NCBI RefSeq assembly: GCF_041296385.1
Contig: NC_091017.1
Span: 14,936,001 to 15,000,000, forward strand
DNA from: Aphelocoma coerulescens
Lineage: Eukaryota; Chordata; Aves; Passeriformes; Corvidae
Length of the DNA stretch: 64,000 nt
Direction: 5' to 3'
A program made the position numbers and the translations under genes. The notes beneath the pieces are model-generated. The model did not search any database. It was given only the letters and a program-made list of their open reading frames with translations, and was not told where the DNA came from. Shown here one piece after another: positions 27,454-39,398 of this stretch; positions within the stretch are counted from its first letter, which is position 1; every line of letters begins with the position of its first letter.

Positions 27454-30400
27454 ATGAGGAGTGTCCTGGTCTTCGTCTGCCTGGTGGGGATGGCCTGCGC
27501 CTTCTCGGTGAGTGCCAGGTGAGGGGGGATCCCCCAGCCTCGCTGGGGCTGGTGTGGGGCTTGTACCAACTCACCTTTTCCCCAGGTCAAGAGCTGGCTG
27601 CGGCGACCCAAGCTGGACGACTCGGAAGAGAACGCGGTAGGGTCTCCCCCACCCTGCGTGCCCTGTCCCACACGGGCTGGTCTTGAGGGAGGGCCCATTT
27701 TGGTGGCTCCTGTACCCAGGTCCCCAGACTGATGGGATTTTCCCCCTCCTTCTCCTGGTAGGTTTTCAAGAGCCGGCACCGGCATTACCTGTACAGATAT
27801 ATCTACGTGTATCCCCCGCAGCGGCGGTACCAGGTGGGTGCTTCTGAGGAGTTGCTGCTGCTTCGCCGCCCTCCAAATGCAGAGATTTTGGCCCAAATGA
27901 GATGGGGGCACAGTCTGTGCCCTGTTTGCACTGGCCCATGGGCCTGAGCACAGAACATTGCACTCATGACACCATTGAAAACCCACCCACCTGCCTCCAA
28001 CTTGGTTTTCCCTCTTCTTAGGGCAGTGACTCATCCGAGGAAGAGGGGGATGGCTCAGAGGAGGAGGAAGGGGGGGTGAGTATGGCAAACCAGCAGCCTG
28101 CAAAACAAATACGGGAATTTGGGAACTTTCTTTGGTTTTGTAGTCTCTGCTCATCAGCATTTGTGGTCACTGACCGCCCACAGCCTTGCACTCTGGATAC
28201 AACTGGATTTTCTACTCTGGGGCTTGTTTTATTATTTTTTTTGTCGATTTTTTCCTTTTTCTTTCCTTTTTCTTTCCTTTTTCTTCCTGGGCGGGGGTTG
28301 CACCAAACAACTCTGAGACAAACTCTCTGGGTTTCCATTTTCAGTGGCTCAGAAAGGAGCAGGACGGGTCAAAGAACAGAAGCAAGGAGGTTCATACAAG
28401 GAAGAAGGTGCTGTTAGGGACTCCTCTTACCTCCCTCTTTCAGGGTCTGTTGCCCTTACAGCCCTGAGAAAATTCCTATGGAAAGTCCTGTTAAGCTCTG
28501 CATGTGTGTCTGTGGAGTGACACAAACTGATGCTATATTGGGAAAGACACATTTTTTACCAGTCAGATGATAAAGCTGCTCCTGTCTGCTGGATCAGTAT
28601 AAGCTTGGGCACCTCTGTAGTTGTGAGAGTCACCCAGGTCCAAAATTAAATGCAAGGGGTTGCAAAAATCTTTTGTGTCTCCTCGGGCTACAAATGCTCA
28701 AAAATTATCCAGTGGTCTCAGGCACACAGACATTTTGAAATAGGGTTCAGGTATGCTTGGAAACCTGTGTATCAGACCTAATCAAGTCTTTTATTTTTTT
28801 CTTTTTCAAAAGTTATTTAATGAAAACCTGGGATTCTAGTTTTAAATTCCCCTTTGGAGACCAGTCCAGGGTTGGGATACAGTATGGGGTGGCCCCTGTG
28901 CCAACCCTGGCACCTCCCTGCAATTTGCCCCATTTTGCCTGTTCCTCTCCCCTACCACTACAATCTCTAGGGATAAATTTGAGTAGTGGGATGGGCAGCA
29001 GAAGGTGGAACTTCATGTCTCAGGAAGAAATTAAGTGATATGCAGGAATGTAGCTACTGTTTGGGTCTGCCCTTTTCGTTTGGAGAGCACCAGAGCAGTG
29101 GCTGTTCCTAGGCAGGGATGTACCTTCACTGTCAGGGTGGTCAGCAAGAGGAATCATGCTGAAAGGCCCCAAGGTCAGTTATAGGTATGTAAAGAGCACT
29201 GCTATAGTGGCTGCTGGATGGGGAACATCGCTCCCACTGGCACAGCTGGCTGCACCGTGCAATTTGATGGCTCTCCTTTTGGAGAGGAGAGCAGCCTGGG
29301 TTTTCTCTGCCATCAGGTGCACCTGTCAGTGTTCCAAGGTCTGAGGTGGCCCAAAATGCCAGGGTAGGTGTCCTTGGTCTTGGCATGTGAGCAGTGAGGA
29401 TTGCCCAAGGTGGTGATGACACTGACCTTACATCTCCCTGCCATGGCTGGGCTCATTTGCTGGTAGCAACATGCTCCTCCTCCCAGGCTGGGCACTGGGT
29501 GAACTGCCCCACCAGTTCCTCAGTGGCTGCTCCAGGCTCTGTTTGCATTTGGTTCATTCCTCACCTTTTTTTAGCCAGGCATCCCACTGAGAGCCCTGCT
29601 GTGCTGCTGATCTCTGGGGCCAAGCATTGCTGATGGCTGATTGCTGGTGGGGTTTGGGCTCACGCCTGCCTTTGAGCCATCACACTCTCACTGACCATCC
29701 ACACATGATGTGCAGCGTGTCCACATGTAGTGTGCCTGTGGCTTTCTTTGTTTACTGGAAACTGGGAGAGGTAACTTCAGAAGAAAACCTTTAGATGCTT
29801 TGCAAAGCAAAACACAAAGCCAGAATGGGAACACCCAGCTCCAGCCACCACCACTTAATTGCACGGCTCCAGCTGCCCTGCTGCAGCTTCTCCATTTCAG
29901 CCTGGAACAAGACCTGTGGGAAAGCAGGGAACTCGGAGCAATGCCCAAATGCTGGGTGTGGATGCTGCGTACCCCTCTCGCTGCTGGGAGGCCTGCGCTC
30001 CACTCCAGCTTCTGACCCTCTGCCCTGTTCTGTCCCTGCAGGAGCCATTTCATGCTGGCACTGAGGCAGCTGGACACCCCGCCAGAGCAGCCCCTGGGGA
30101 CTGCCAGGGTGCACTGGGAGGAGACGTCACATCCCCCCAGCAGGTGTGGCTTGGGGAGCTCCTGTGGGGAGGGATCTGTTCACTGCATGTTTGCTTGCAC
30201 CCGTGGGATGCCCTGCACCCTGTTTCTGCTTGGGGGGCTGCTGTGGAAATACCCACAGCTGGACCAGGCTCTGGTCATTAACTTGGGGTTGGAAGGGGTA
30301 CCCCAAAAAGAGAGTACTGCCATGCAAGGTGTGGGGGGATGCTCAGCTGTGCCCATACCTGCCCCTTGCCACATGGAGGTGCAGCCTCCTGACACCCCAG

Positions 30401-31037
30401 TAATGCTGTGCTGTCTTCCCTCTGCCAGGGCAAGGGCTGCCAAGAGACCCTGAAAGGGATCAGGCAGAGGACTGCCAGCAAGGGGGAAGACTCTGAAAAT
30501 GAAGACAGTGATGAGAATGAGGAGGAAGAGGAGGAAGAGGAGGAAGAAGAAGTAGATGAGAGCGAGAATGGTGTCAATGGCACAAGCACCAATACCACAG
30601 AGGGTATTGGACCTCATGGCAATGGCACAGCAGTGGCTGAGGAGGGCACTGGTGAAGCTGAGGAAGAGGAGGAAGAGGAGGAGGAGGAGGAAGAAGAAGA
30701 GGAAGAGGAGGAGGAGGAAGAGGAAACCGAAGCCACCACCATTGCCAGCACTACCAGTGAAGATGGTCTGACCCAGGGGACAACTATGGTTGATGGGGGA
30801 CCCACAGATGCCACCACAGATGCCACCACAGATGCTACCACAGCTGGGGAGCTGTGGGAGTACGATGTGACGGCCAGGGACTACGGCCGGGGGGACGAGG
30901 GCACCACGGAGGGCGGGTATGAGGAACAGGATGAGTATGCACGCGGGGACAGCTACCGGGCCTACGAGGATGAGTACGGCTACTACAAAGGGCACGGATA
31001 CGATGTGTATGGCCAGGATTACTACTACAACCAGTGA
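27454..31037 (+). CDS. IBSP: integrin-binding sialoprotein (bone sialoprotein 2)
   Basis: Six coding exons: 27454-27507, 27586-27636, 27762-27833, 28022-28075, 30042-30143 and 30429-31037, all phase 0, giving 313 residues. They encode in order: a signal peptide (MRSVLVFVCLVGMACAFS); a basic then Tyr-rich collagen-binding segment (HRHYLYRYIYVYPPQRRYQ); an SSEEE phospho-acidic exon; an Ala/Gly-rich exon; and the large exon with two long poly-Glu tracts (hydroxyapatite nucleation), an NGTSTNTT glycosylation site, Thr/Asp repeats, an RGD (30942-30950) and a Tyr-rich end (YRAYEDEYGYYKGHGY...). These are the hallmarks of bone sialoprotein. The fifth exon (30042-30143) is the least certain: it has good AG/GT borders and correct phase but a composition unlike the mammalian exon. 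Without it the protein would be 279 residues. It is secreted by osteoblasts and binds alpha-v beta-3 integrin and mineral. Confidence 0.92.
28243..28290 (+). repeat. polypyrimidine (CTTTCCTTTTT)n repeat in IBSP intron
   Basis: Tandem pyrimidine-rich units of about 11 bases in the long IBSP intron between 28076 and 30041. The remainder of that intron shows no exon I can support. Confidence 0.7.
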
Positions 31038-31209
31038 GCAGGGGGGCAGCCCTGGTGCTGTTCCTGCCTGCCCCAGCCCACTCAGGAAGGTGCATCCGAA
31101 GGCTCCCTGCAGCCACTGCATGCCAGAGGAGATGCCAGGCAGCTTGCCATGTGCACTGGCTCCGTTCCAGGCTTTTTTATTTTGTATCTTGCAAAGTGAA
31201 ATGAAATGA

Positions 31210-31215
31210 AATAAA
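31210..31215 (+). terminator. IBSP: IBSP polyadenylation signal (AATAAA)
   Basis: A canonical AATAAA 172 bases after the IBSP stop, in a short 3' UTR. Confidence 0.8.
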
Positions 31216-31229
31216 GCAACTGAACTGAG

Positions 31230-33270
31230 CCTGCTGGTGACAAAAGGTTTGCTGCCAAATTTGCTGGGGTCAGTTGGGCAGCACAGCACTTGGTGAGGGG
31301 CTGAGGGGCTACAGTTGTCCATGATGCTTAGGGCTGAATCTCATTATTCCAGCTCAGATGCACAGGAAAGGAGGGAGGAACACCAAGGCTAACTTGGAAA
31401 GCCTCTGTAGAGTCCCCTCTGAAAAATGAAAGGGTGCTCTTAGGGACACTGCTGTGGGATTACAAACATGTTTTATGTAGAGTTGATGTGAATTTCCAAT
31501 ACTTGAGCAATGATAATTTTACCACATCTTGCATTCCTTGGTAACATGCCTCCCATGGCCTGACCACATGCCAGGCAATATCAATAAGGGTAAAAACACT
31601 AATTTCTTTTTCTGGACATCACTAGCTATAGATGCACACTCCTGTAAACTTGGATGTGTGTTTGAACACCAGAACTTCAGCCCAAAATGTCCCTGTCACA
31701 CAGCCTCATTCCCAAAACAAGGTAGGGCTGTCACAGTGACAGTGGTGCAGCTACTTCCCTCCTACATCACTGATGGGGATGCCTGGCTGGGAGTCCTCAA
31801 GATCCCTGGTCAGGGTCACTCCTCAACAGGAGTGTGTTCCTGGCCAACTGGAGATCTGCATTACAGATAGGGATGGAATAAATCCCACTGGGTTCCAGAG
31901 AGATGCCACCATTTGGGAATAGTGATGGCCATTATGCACAGTTTATGGCAGGTACTGTGCTGCTCTTGCAGTCCTAGGAAGGGAACCTGAGTTCAGCTCC
32001 TGCTGCAGGTCCAACTGCAGAACTAGTCCATTCTCACAACAGCAAGTTGCTGGCCATTGTACAAAACTGCTTCTGTGTGCCAAAGCCAGGCTGCGGTTGC
32101 TGGAGAGGCAGGATGTGCTGCCTGCAGCATAGGCACCCATGGGGACAAATCCCTATGGTGGCACTGGGGAGCCCTGCATGCGCTCATGGCTGGTGGGGGG
32201 ACTCAAGTCTCCCATCATCCACATCCCCAGGGGGTGCCCAGAGACGTCAGGGAACCAGCATGGACAAAGGGCTCTGGAACTGCCAGGAGCTGGGTCCTGC
32301 TCCCACAGGGCGTGTAGCCCAGTCCCATGTGCGTCAGCCCCCCAGGCACCTGGCAAACGCTCTCCTCCAGGAGCCAAGGCACATGGGCTGGCTGCCCTGT
32401 GCGGTGGCATCCGACTGCTGCTCCCTGGCCGGTGGGCAAGCGTCAGTTTCCTGCTGGCTCTGGGAATTGCTCCTGCTCAAGGCTGGATGCTGATGGTTTA
32501 AGCGTTTCTGGTGATAATGCAGCAGTCATGCCATCTCCTGGGGTTTGGGTTAGAACAGAGTGGGGAGTGGGATGGCAGCTGCTGTCACCACCACCACAGT
32601 GAGTGCCTGAGCCAGACTGGCTGCAGCAGTGGGAACCCTTCTTGGCAAGGGCGTCGGTAATCAGCAATGACACCAAAACTAGAGGTGGGGGGGAGGAGGG
32701 TTTGTACATCATGCACACCCCTGTAGCACTTCTTCATCATGAAGTTGGGCTCAAAAGGACCTGTGCAAGCAGTGCATGGAAAAACAGATTTTTTTTTTTC
32801 CTTTTTTTGCCACTCTTCTACTTTGCACTTGCACAGGTTTAGCTCGGAGGGGTTGAGGTTGAAACCCAAAAAGCAACTGTCAGAAGACACAGCATGATGG
32901 TGGCTCTCAGCTTGGCCAATACTGCCCTTCTGTGCCAAAGGGCCAGAACCAGGCCTGGCTCTGGATATTGCCCTTCCCTTTCTGCAGCCCTGCCGGCTTT
33001 CCCATGTTGGTCACAGTGAGCAAGCCAAGACCTACTGCACACTCTCTTATCAATAACCAAGCTGGACATGTGCCACACTAAGATCTGCACTAATCATCGA
33101 GCAATTTTGCCTTCAGAACAGATATTTATAAACTGTGCTTTCTGTTTATCCAGCCAGGTGGAACATTTGATAGCTGTCTTTCACCACAAACACATTTTTA
33201 GCTGGAAATTACTCCCCCTGGTTATCTGCGGGTGCTGCCAGAGCTGACAAATGTCCTTGGGCAGGAGCTG
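31230..33270. other. IBSP-MEPE intergenic, no gene seen
   Basis: About 2 kb of unique sequence with no recognisable exon, RNA gene or mobile element. Confidence 0.5.
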
Positions 33271-33364
33271 ATTGGTTCTGCGCACCCGGGGCCAACTTTA
33301 AATTTCAGCAAAGTGGGCACAGGCTCCACTGTCTTCCACTGGGACCTGCCTCCAACGGGGAAAG
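33271..33364 (+). promoter_or_regulatory. MEPE: putative MEPE core promoter and untranslated exon 1
   Basis: An inverted CCAAT box (ATTGG, 33271-33275) and a TTTAAA TATA-like box (33297-33302) precede a segment ending at a donor (GGGAAAG/GTAATC, intron from 33365). The next exon (acceptor CTCCAG at 34077) carries the MEPE start codon. The arrangement of box spacing and untranslated exon fits an SCPP promoter. Confidence 0.55.
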
Positions 33365-34089
33365 GTAATCTTCTTACCTAGCTTCCTGCCCTGTATCTCT
33401 CTAACCCTTCAGCTCTGCTACCCCTGAGCAGGGATTCTCCTGCTTTCACTCTAGGCAAGCCACAGTGGGGATGGAGACATCCCGATCTTTGGCTGTGCAC
33501 ATCTCTTGAGCTTACATTGCTTTGTAGTGCTGATCCTTGTGCATGAATGTCCTTCTGGTGCTTCCTGTAGAAATGCTGGTATGGCTGAAAATAGTCTCTG
33601 GGATGCACCTGCAAGCCCAAGCCAGGGAGGTCCGATGAAATGAGAATTATTGCCCAATGGAGCTATTGCCTCCTGCCATTTATCAATGCTGTAAAAGCCT
33701 GCCACTTCCTTAATTTGGATTTATGAATGGCTTAGCTTGCAGCAACTTTGGGGGATCATTTATTGCAAATATCCACCCAAGCTGCTTTGACAGAAAGAGT
33801 TAGGTATCTTTAATGGCTGGTGTCAGAGTGCCCACTCGGAGCTGCTGGCCATGCCCTAAGCACATGGCAAGAGCATTGGCCTTGCTGCAAGACATGCAGA
33901 GAGGCAGGACCCTGCCAAGGGCCACCGCAAAGCCTGGGAAAAGCTGGGGTCACTGGACCATACTGCCATGGGAGCTTTGGGATAGTGGGAGCTTTGAGGT
34001 TGCTGCTAACCAGGACTATTGAGGACCACAAGTCCCAGGAAGACAAACTCCAGCGATGCTTCACTTTGTGCCTCCAGGAGCAGCCCAAG

Positions 34090-37000
34090 ATGCAAATATC
34101 CCTCGTCTGCCTGTGCCTGTGCCTGTGCCTGCTCAGCACAGCCCTCGCCACACCTGTAAGTATGGCTTTTCCTGGATTCCCAACATGCTGCTGGAAGTGT
34201 GAGGCGTACTACCTGGTGCATCCCTGCATGCTTTCAGCAACTACGGGTTGTAGCTGTGTACACCACCACTGGTGCTTGGGAAGGGGATTAAGGTCAACAG
34301 CAGAGATGAGCCCAGCAGGAAAAATATATATTAGCCCCGAGGTGGCTGAGCATGTCCCTTCAGTTTAGCAATCAGGACATTGCACAAGAGCCTGTCTGGG
34401 TGGCTGTACCTCTTTCCCTGGATTTCTGTGGATCTGGGCTCTGCCCAGTGCTTTTGGCCTAGAAACAGGCTGAGCCAAGCCACAGGAAAAGAGGTGCGGG
34501 AAGGATGCTCATCTTACCCGTGTGGGTAACAGCGGTCAGAGAGGCACCCTCAATTATTTTCCATCTCTCCTAATGTGAAATTTTGAGAGATTTAACTAAA
34601 AAATGGTCAAACTAAGATGAATATATTAGCAACCATTTTTGTCCTGCATAACTGTTGCTCAGCATACTAAATACACAGGTAGACTGAAAGTCTGCTCCTA
34701 GAAAAGGCTTGCTTTTTTGTCAGGGTATGGAAGAGGGAAATCCCATTTCCCTGAGGGATGGGCCTCTCCCAAATCCCATTTCCCTGAGGGATAGGCCCCT
34801 CCTGTGTGTCTTCTACCCCCCAGAGCAAGCTCTCACAACCTGGTCTGTAGCGGGGCAGCCCAGGGGAAGGCAATAAATCAGCACAGATTTGCTTTTCAGA
34901 TAGGGGCACAGAAGAGAGTTAATACTATGCTGTGTAACCAGAGCTGTAATTCGACCTTTGGTACTGTTCACAAACAATGGAACAACCTAGGAATATTCCA
35001 TACTTTGGGGTGTGTTTCTGACCCTTCAGCTGGGCTTGGGATGTTTCAGTGATTAATTTTGCTGAAATCAAAGAGGACTCCCCTCCATGGGGTCATCTCT
35101 CTCTATGGCACATAGGGAATGCCTGAAATGGCTTTGTGGGACTCACAGGATGCTCCCAACAGCAGGTCCCCCAATCCTGAGGGATGCATTGGCCAATACC
35201 CTTCAAAAGATGCCAGGATAATCAGGGAGAGCTGGAAGCCTGCAAGCATGTACAGAAACCTGGCTGTGCGGGCACAGAGGTTGCTGCTCAGTTGCCCACT
35301 AAATACTGGGAAACACCACCAGTTAACCAGCTCTGGATTCCCATCACAGGCAGATCCAAGCAGTAAGTTGGAGCATTCTGGTGTGAGCAATGGTGCTGTG
35401 TATTAAAAATGCTCTGCAGTAAAATACTCTGCAGCAGACTCCAGGAAAAGGTTATTTGCAGACCAAAAATACCCTATGAGAACTAGCATGCAATACAATC
35501 ATGCTGCAGAAAAATTCACAATACTTTTTGGACCCTGGAAATGGGGTTTTGACCTTTCCTACTATGGCTGTCTTTAAGTCAGTACCCCAGGTAGTGCCTG
35601 CAAATGTATTGGCTTATCAGTGCAGTTTTCCCACCCTTCCCTGAACACTGGGTGGCCAGCAGTGGACACTGGCAGCTGCCTGGATTCTGGGGCAGTGTTT
35701 GATGCCTCAGCTCTTGCCTGTGTTTTGCTGCCCACAGGTGCCACGGCCGCTGCCTGGGAGAGCTGCTGGGAACTGTGTGGGACAGCACCGGGTAGGTATC
35801 CCTCTGCCACATCCTGCCACAACCTCAGTGGTTACCAGTGGGACCCTACTGCAGTCCCAGGCACAGACAGAGGAACTCTTGCCAATGCATTTCATAAGAA
35901 AATTGTGGCTTTCGTTTTTTTCTTCCCCACCAGATACTTCTGAAAGGATGCAACGCCAAGCATGGCTTCTACATTTTCAAATACGTCTACTTATTCTCAA
36001 CACGGAGGAACCAGACACAGATAAAGGTGAGGAGGTGGCCAGGGGACACTGTGGGACCCTGGCCCAGCTGCAGTGCCCCCAGCAGCCATCCATCACCACG
36101 CTGGCCCTGACCTCTCAATTGTGTGTACTGCACAGAAAGAAGAGGCTGACCACCAGAGTATCATCCCCAGCCACCGGTTGGATGAGGACAATGCCCGGCG
36201 GGAGCCACCAGAGGCCAGGACAGCCCCAGAACACAGTGACAACAGCAGCACTGAAGTAATTGAGTATGGGATTGTCCTCAAGGCTGAAAACCACAGCACC
36301 CCGGGCATTGGCAGGGACGGTCCCAGTCCTCATCCTGGCACTGGCACGCGAGCACGTGGCAGTGGCGGTGGCACAGGTCCCACCCTGTCCAGCTCAGAGG
36401 GCAGTGGCGATCTGGATTTGGTGGTGGAAGTTGATGGCGGTGTTCCCATTCTTCCTCAGGGTGAACGGCCCAGTCAGGTTGTGGTGGGGAATAGGTCCAG
36501 TGTCAAGAGTGAGGACAAGGATGACGGTGCCCCCCGAGTGGTTCCAGCGGAGGGCGCCATGACTGCCGGGAGGGGGAGGGCCCCTACCACCAGAGTGGCA
36601 GGGGATGAGGGCAGCGGGGAGGCCACTGTTTCTGGCCAAGGGCAGGAGGGTGTCAGGCGAGGTACAGGGACAGGAGGCATCGCTTTGTCCTCTGTCACTG
36701 AGAAGACTGAGGATATCGAAGTGGATACCGCAGGTGTGAATGAATATGCTTACATCCCTGACTCGGGCAGTGTCACCATCACCCGTGGGAGCCTGGGCAG
36801 CACAGACGGGGCAACCAGCTTCACCCAGGTCTCTCCGGACAAAGATGACGAAGTCAACATCTTCATTGGGAGGGCCAAAATCCACGTGGGGGAGCAGGAA
36901 ACCACCCAGGCCGGTGCCACAGTGGGTAACGAGGATGACGGCAGCCCCCTGCCCAGGCTGGGCGTCACTGCGACACCCAGTGGTGGTGACGATGACAGCA

Positions 37001-38091
37001 TCCCTGCTCACAGCCAGCCTGAACGACCGGCCACCACAGCCACCCCAACCCGTGGGGACAGTGTCACCAGCAGCCCCAGAGATGGCCGTCCTACTGGAGA
37101 GGATGAGAAAGGTGCCACCACCATGGGTGTTGATGGAGGACTGGTAACCCCTGTCCCCTGGAGAGTCACTAGTGGTGACATTACCAGCCCCGCAGTGTCC
37201 AGCATCCGTAGGAAAGACGATGATGAGGTGGGAGGAGAGGGGCAGAGGCTCAAGGGGAAGCCAGGACATGTGGCTACCACGACCCCCCGCCAGTGGGGTA
37301 ACACGGAGGCCGCTGTCACTGTCCCAGCCGGAGGGGCCAGCATCCTCCTGGCCACTACCGAGGCGGACCGCACCACCCTGTCGGTGACAGCCAGCAGCCG
37401 CAAGGCAGGCGTGAGCACTGTGCTGGGCAGGGGAGGGAGCGGGGAAGTGGGGACAGCCACCTCCCAACCCCCCCGTGTGAAGGGACGGCCCGGGGCAGGG
37501 GTGAGGGTCCGTCCGGGGGGAGCAGGGCTGGACAAGACACCCAGGACGGACAAAGCACCATCCCCAGGTGGGAAACCCAGCAGCTGGGCGTCGAGCGGAG
37601 CCCAGACCAGTGTTGGCGGCTATGATGGCAATGCTGGGGGCAGGTCGCAGGCCATCAAAGCAGGGGCTAGCCCCACTCCACAGGCAGGGCAAGACATGGG
37701 CAGCACGGCAGCAGGCAGGGGCCGGGAGCGGGGCCGAGGCGGCGAGAGCGGGGCAGCAGTGCCAGGGGCCGGGGGCGGCCGCATTCCCGGGCACCACGGC
37801 AGGAGGCTGGGGGCTGGGGCGCCGGGCACGCTCGCGACGCTGGGGCGCAGCAGGCAGCTGGACCAGGTGAAACGCGCTGACGAGCTCCACGTCCGCGAGC
37901 GGGCCTTTTACAGCCTCGGCGGGGCGGGCGGCCCCCACGGCCCCTACCCCGGCCCCGGGAGCGCCGACAGCAGCCAGTCCTCCGAGGGGGACCGGGGCAG
38001 TCAGAGTGAGAGCGGACAGATGGGACTGCAGCCCTCAGGGTGGGAATCCCCAGGGTACCCCCAAGGCCGCTGGATCCAGGGGCCCCTCTGA
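34090..38091 (+). CDS. MEPE: MEPE / ovocleidin-116 (matrix extracellular phosphoglycoprotein)
   Basis: Four coding exons: 34090-34155, 35738-35791, 35934-36026 and 36136-38091, all phase 0, giving 722 residues, close to chicken ovocleidin-116 (about 740). Exon one is the signal peptide (MQISLVCLCLCLCLLSTALA), with a hexanucleotide-repetitive Leu/Cys core. Exons two and three hold the NCVGQHR and GCNAKHGFYIFKYVY segments typical of OC-116, with two conserved cysteines. The large exon is rich in Gly, Ser, Thr, Asp and Arg, with an RGD at 37051-37059 and a serine/acid cluster near the C-terminus (DSSQSSEGDRGSQSESG) that may stand in for the ASARM peptide. The bird protein is a major eggshell-matrix and bone phosphoglycoprotein secreted by uterine cells and osteocytes. 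It lies directly 3' of IBSP, as expected. A long antisense frame over exon four is a by-product of GC-rich composition. Confidence 0.92.
34738..34800 (+). repeat. 33-bp tandem duplication in MEPE intron
   Basis: Two adjacent copies of a 33-base unit beginning AAATCCCATTTCCCTGAGGG differ at only a few positions. It lies in the intron between the first two MEPE coding exons. Confidence 0.85.
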
Positions 38092-38463
38092 GGCGCGGCC
38101 GGTATCCACCCCGGCAGGCTCCAGCGGTGGAGTTGGGGGGTCCCACATGCCGCGTTTTCCCCCTTGGCATCCCCGCCACGGGCTCTGCTCTCACCTGGGT
38201 GAGGGGCAGGTTGCTGGGGGGCACACGGTGCTTCACAGCCCAGGAGCCAAAAATCGCTGGTTCATGCGATCTGCTGTTAATTTGGGGGAGGCTGCACATG
38301 GCGCAGCAGCAGGGATGCGTGGGTGTGCTGTGCTAGACAGCCAGGGAACAGCAGCCATGCTACACGGCATAGGGTAGCGGTGTTTGTGCATTGATGCGAA
38401 ACAAGTAAAGAAGCAGTGAGAAAAAGCCTCTGTCCTCACGGTTTCACTTCCAGCTACTGGAGA

Positions 38464-38469
38464 AATAAA
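38464..38469 (+). terminator. MEPE: MEPE polyadenylation signal (AATAAA)
   Basis: A canonical AATAAA 373 bases after the MEPE stop. It is the first such signal downstream. Confidence 0.7.
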
Positions 38470-38479
38470 GGCATTTCTG

Positions 38480-39228
38480 TATCTGAGGATCTGCTGACTC
38501 TGGTGTTTGTAACGGGACTTCAGGCAGTCTCTGCCACAAGCAGTGTGCTGGGGGTGGGCTGGCCCCTGGGTATAAGGGGATTTCTGGCCCCAGCACTTCC
38601 CTGGCCCAGCCATCTGTGGGGCTGCAATTTGGCCAACAACCCCCACACATCCCTCCCTTGGGGTATCAAACCCTAATAGCTCCTGCTCAGGCCCACCAGC
38701 CTCCCTGGGCTTGCTGGGGAGGCCCACAGAGCATTCTCCCCCTTGGCTCATCCACTTCATCCAGTGAGAGGTCCCCATCGTGCCCTCCTGATGGTACATT
38801 TCCTGGCCACACCATCTTTCCAGGAGCACCGTAAGACCCTGTCTATGCCACTGCCATTCCTGCTGCTGGCCCCTGCACGTGGGCCAGACTGGGCTTCGAC
38901 ATGCTGGAGCCATGGTGTCGGTGATGCCCCAAGTTAATCACTGTTTATGCAATTGCAGGTTGCTTTTTCTGTCTGAGAAGCTGCTAAAACAGGCATGTTC
39001 AGCAGTGTGCTAGAGAGAACGGCACAGTGGGAGAGGTGTCAAGCCTCAAGGGGAGGGGTGCTGCCTCAGCACATGCTGTGGGGGCTTACCACCAGGGCTG
39101 TGTCCATGCAGGGAGCAGGTGGGAGCAGCCAGGAGCAGCCACGATGTCAGTGAAGTATCCCCAGAGTGCCTTCTTCACTGCCCTCTGCACACCTGCACAC
39201 AGGGAGGTGGCAGATCCCGTTACAGGCC
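38480..39228. other. intergenic after MEPE, no gene seen
   Basis: Unique sequence without recognisable exons. SPP1, the usual next SCPP gene, is not here. Confidence 0.5.
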
Positions 39229-39398
39229 ATAGAATCACAGGATGGTTTGGGTTGGAAGGGACCATAAAGATCATCTAATTCTGACTCCCCTGACATGGGC
39301 AGAGATGCCACCCACTAGACCAGGTTGCTCAAAGTCCCATCCAACCTGGCCTTGAACACTTCCAGGGATGGGACACCCACAGCTTCTCATGGCAGCTT
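39229..39398 (-). mobile_element. CR1 LINE fragment, antisense
   Basis: It starts with ATAGAATCACAGGATGG (reverse of the CR1 3' terminus) and runs through 'GGGTTGGAAGGGACCATAAA', 'CACTAGACCAGGTTGCTCAAAG' and 'CTTGAACACTTCCAGGGATGGG'. Confidence 0.9.

Noticed and set aside
26658..28160. 500-codon open frame on the minus strand over IBSP 5' exons
   Set aside because: It is antisense to proven IBSP exons, has low-complexity text rich in Pro/Gln/Ser and resembles no family. It lacks promoter or splice evidence.
28350..28410. Possible extra IBSP exon after TTTTCAG in the long intron
   Set aside because: The segment has no suitable acidic coding text, and no matching donor in phase was found.
30180..31322. 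380-codon minus-strand frame over the IBSP last exon
   Set aside because: Its Leu/Phe/Ser runs are the complement of the poly-Glu tracts. It is a shadow frame.
36394..37938. 514-codon minus-strand frame over the MEPE large exon
   Set aside because: GC-rich composition of the sense exon removes antisense stops. No domain is seen.
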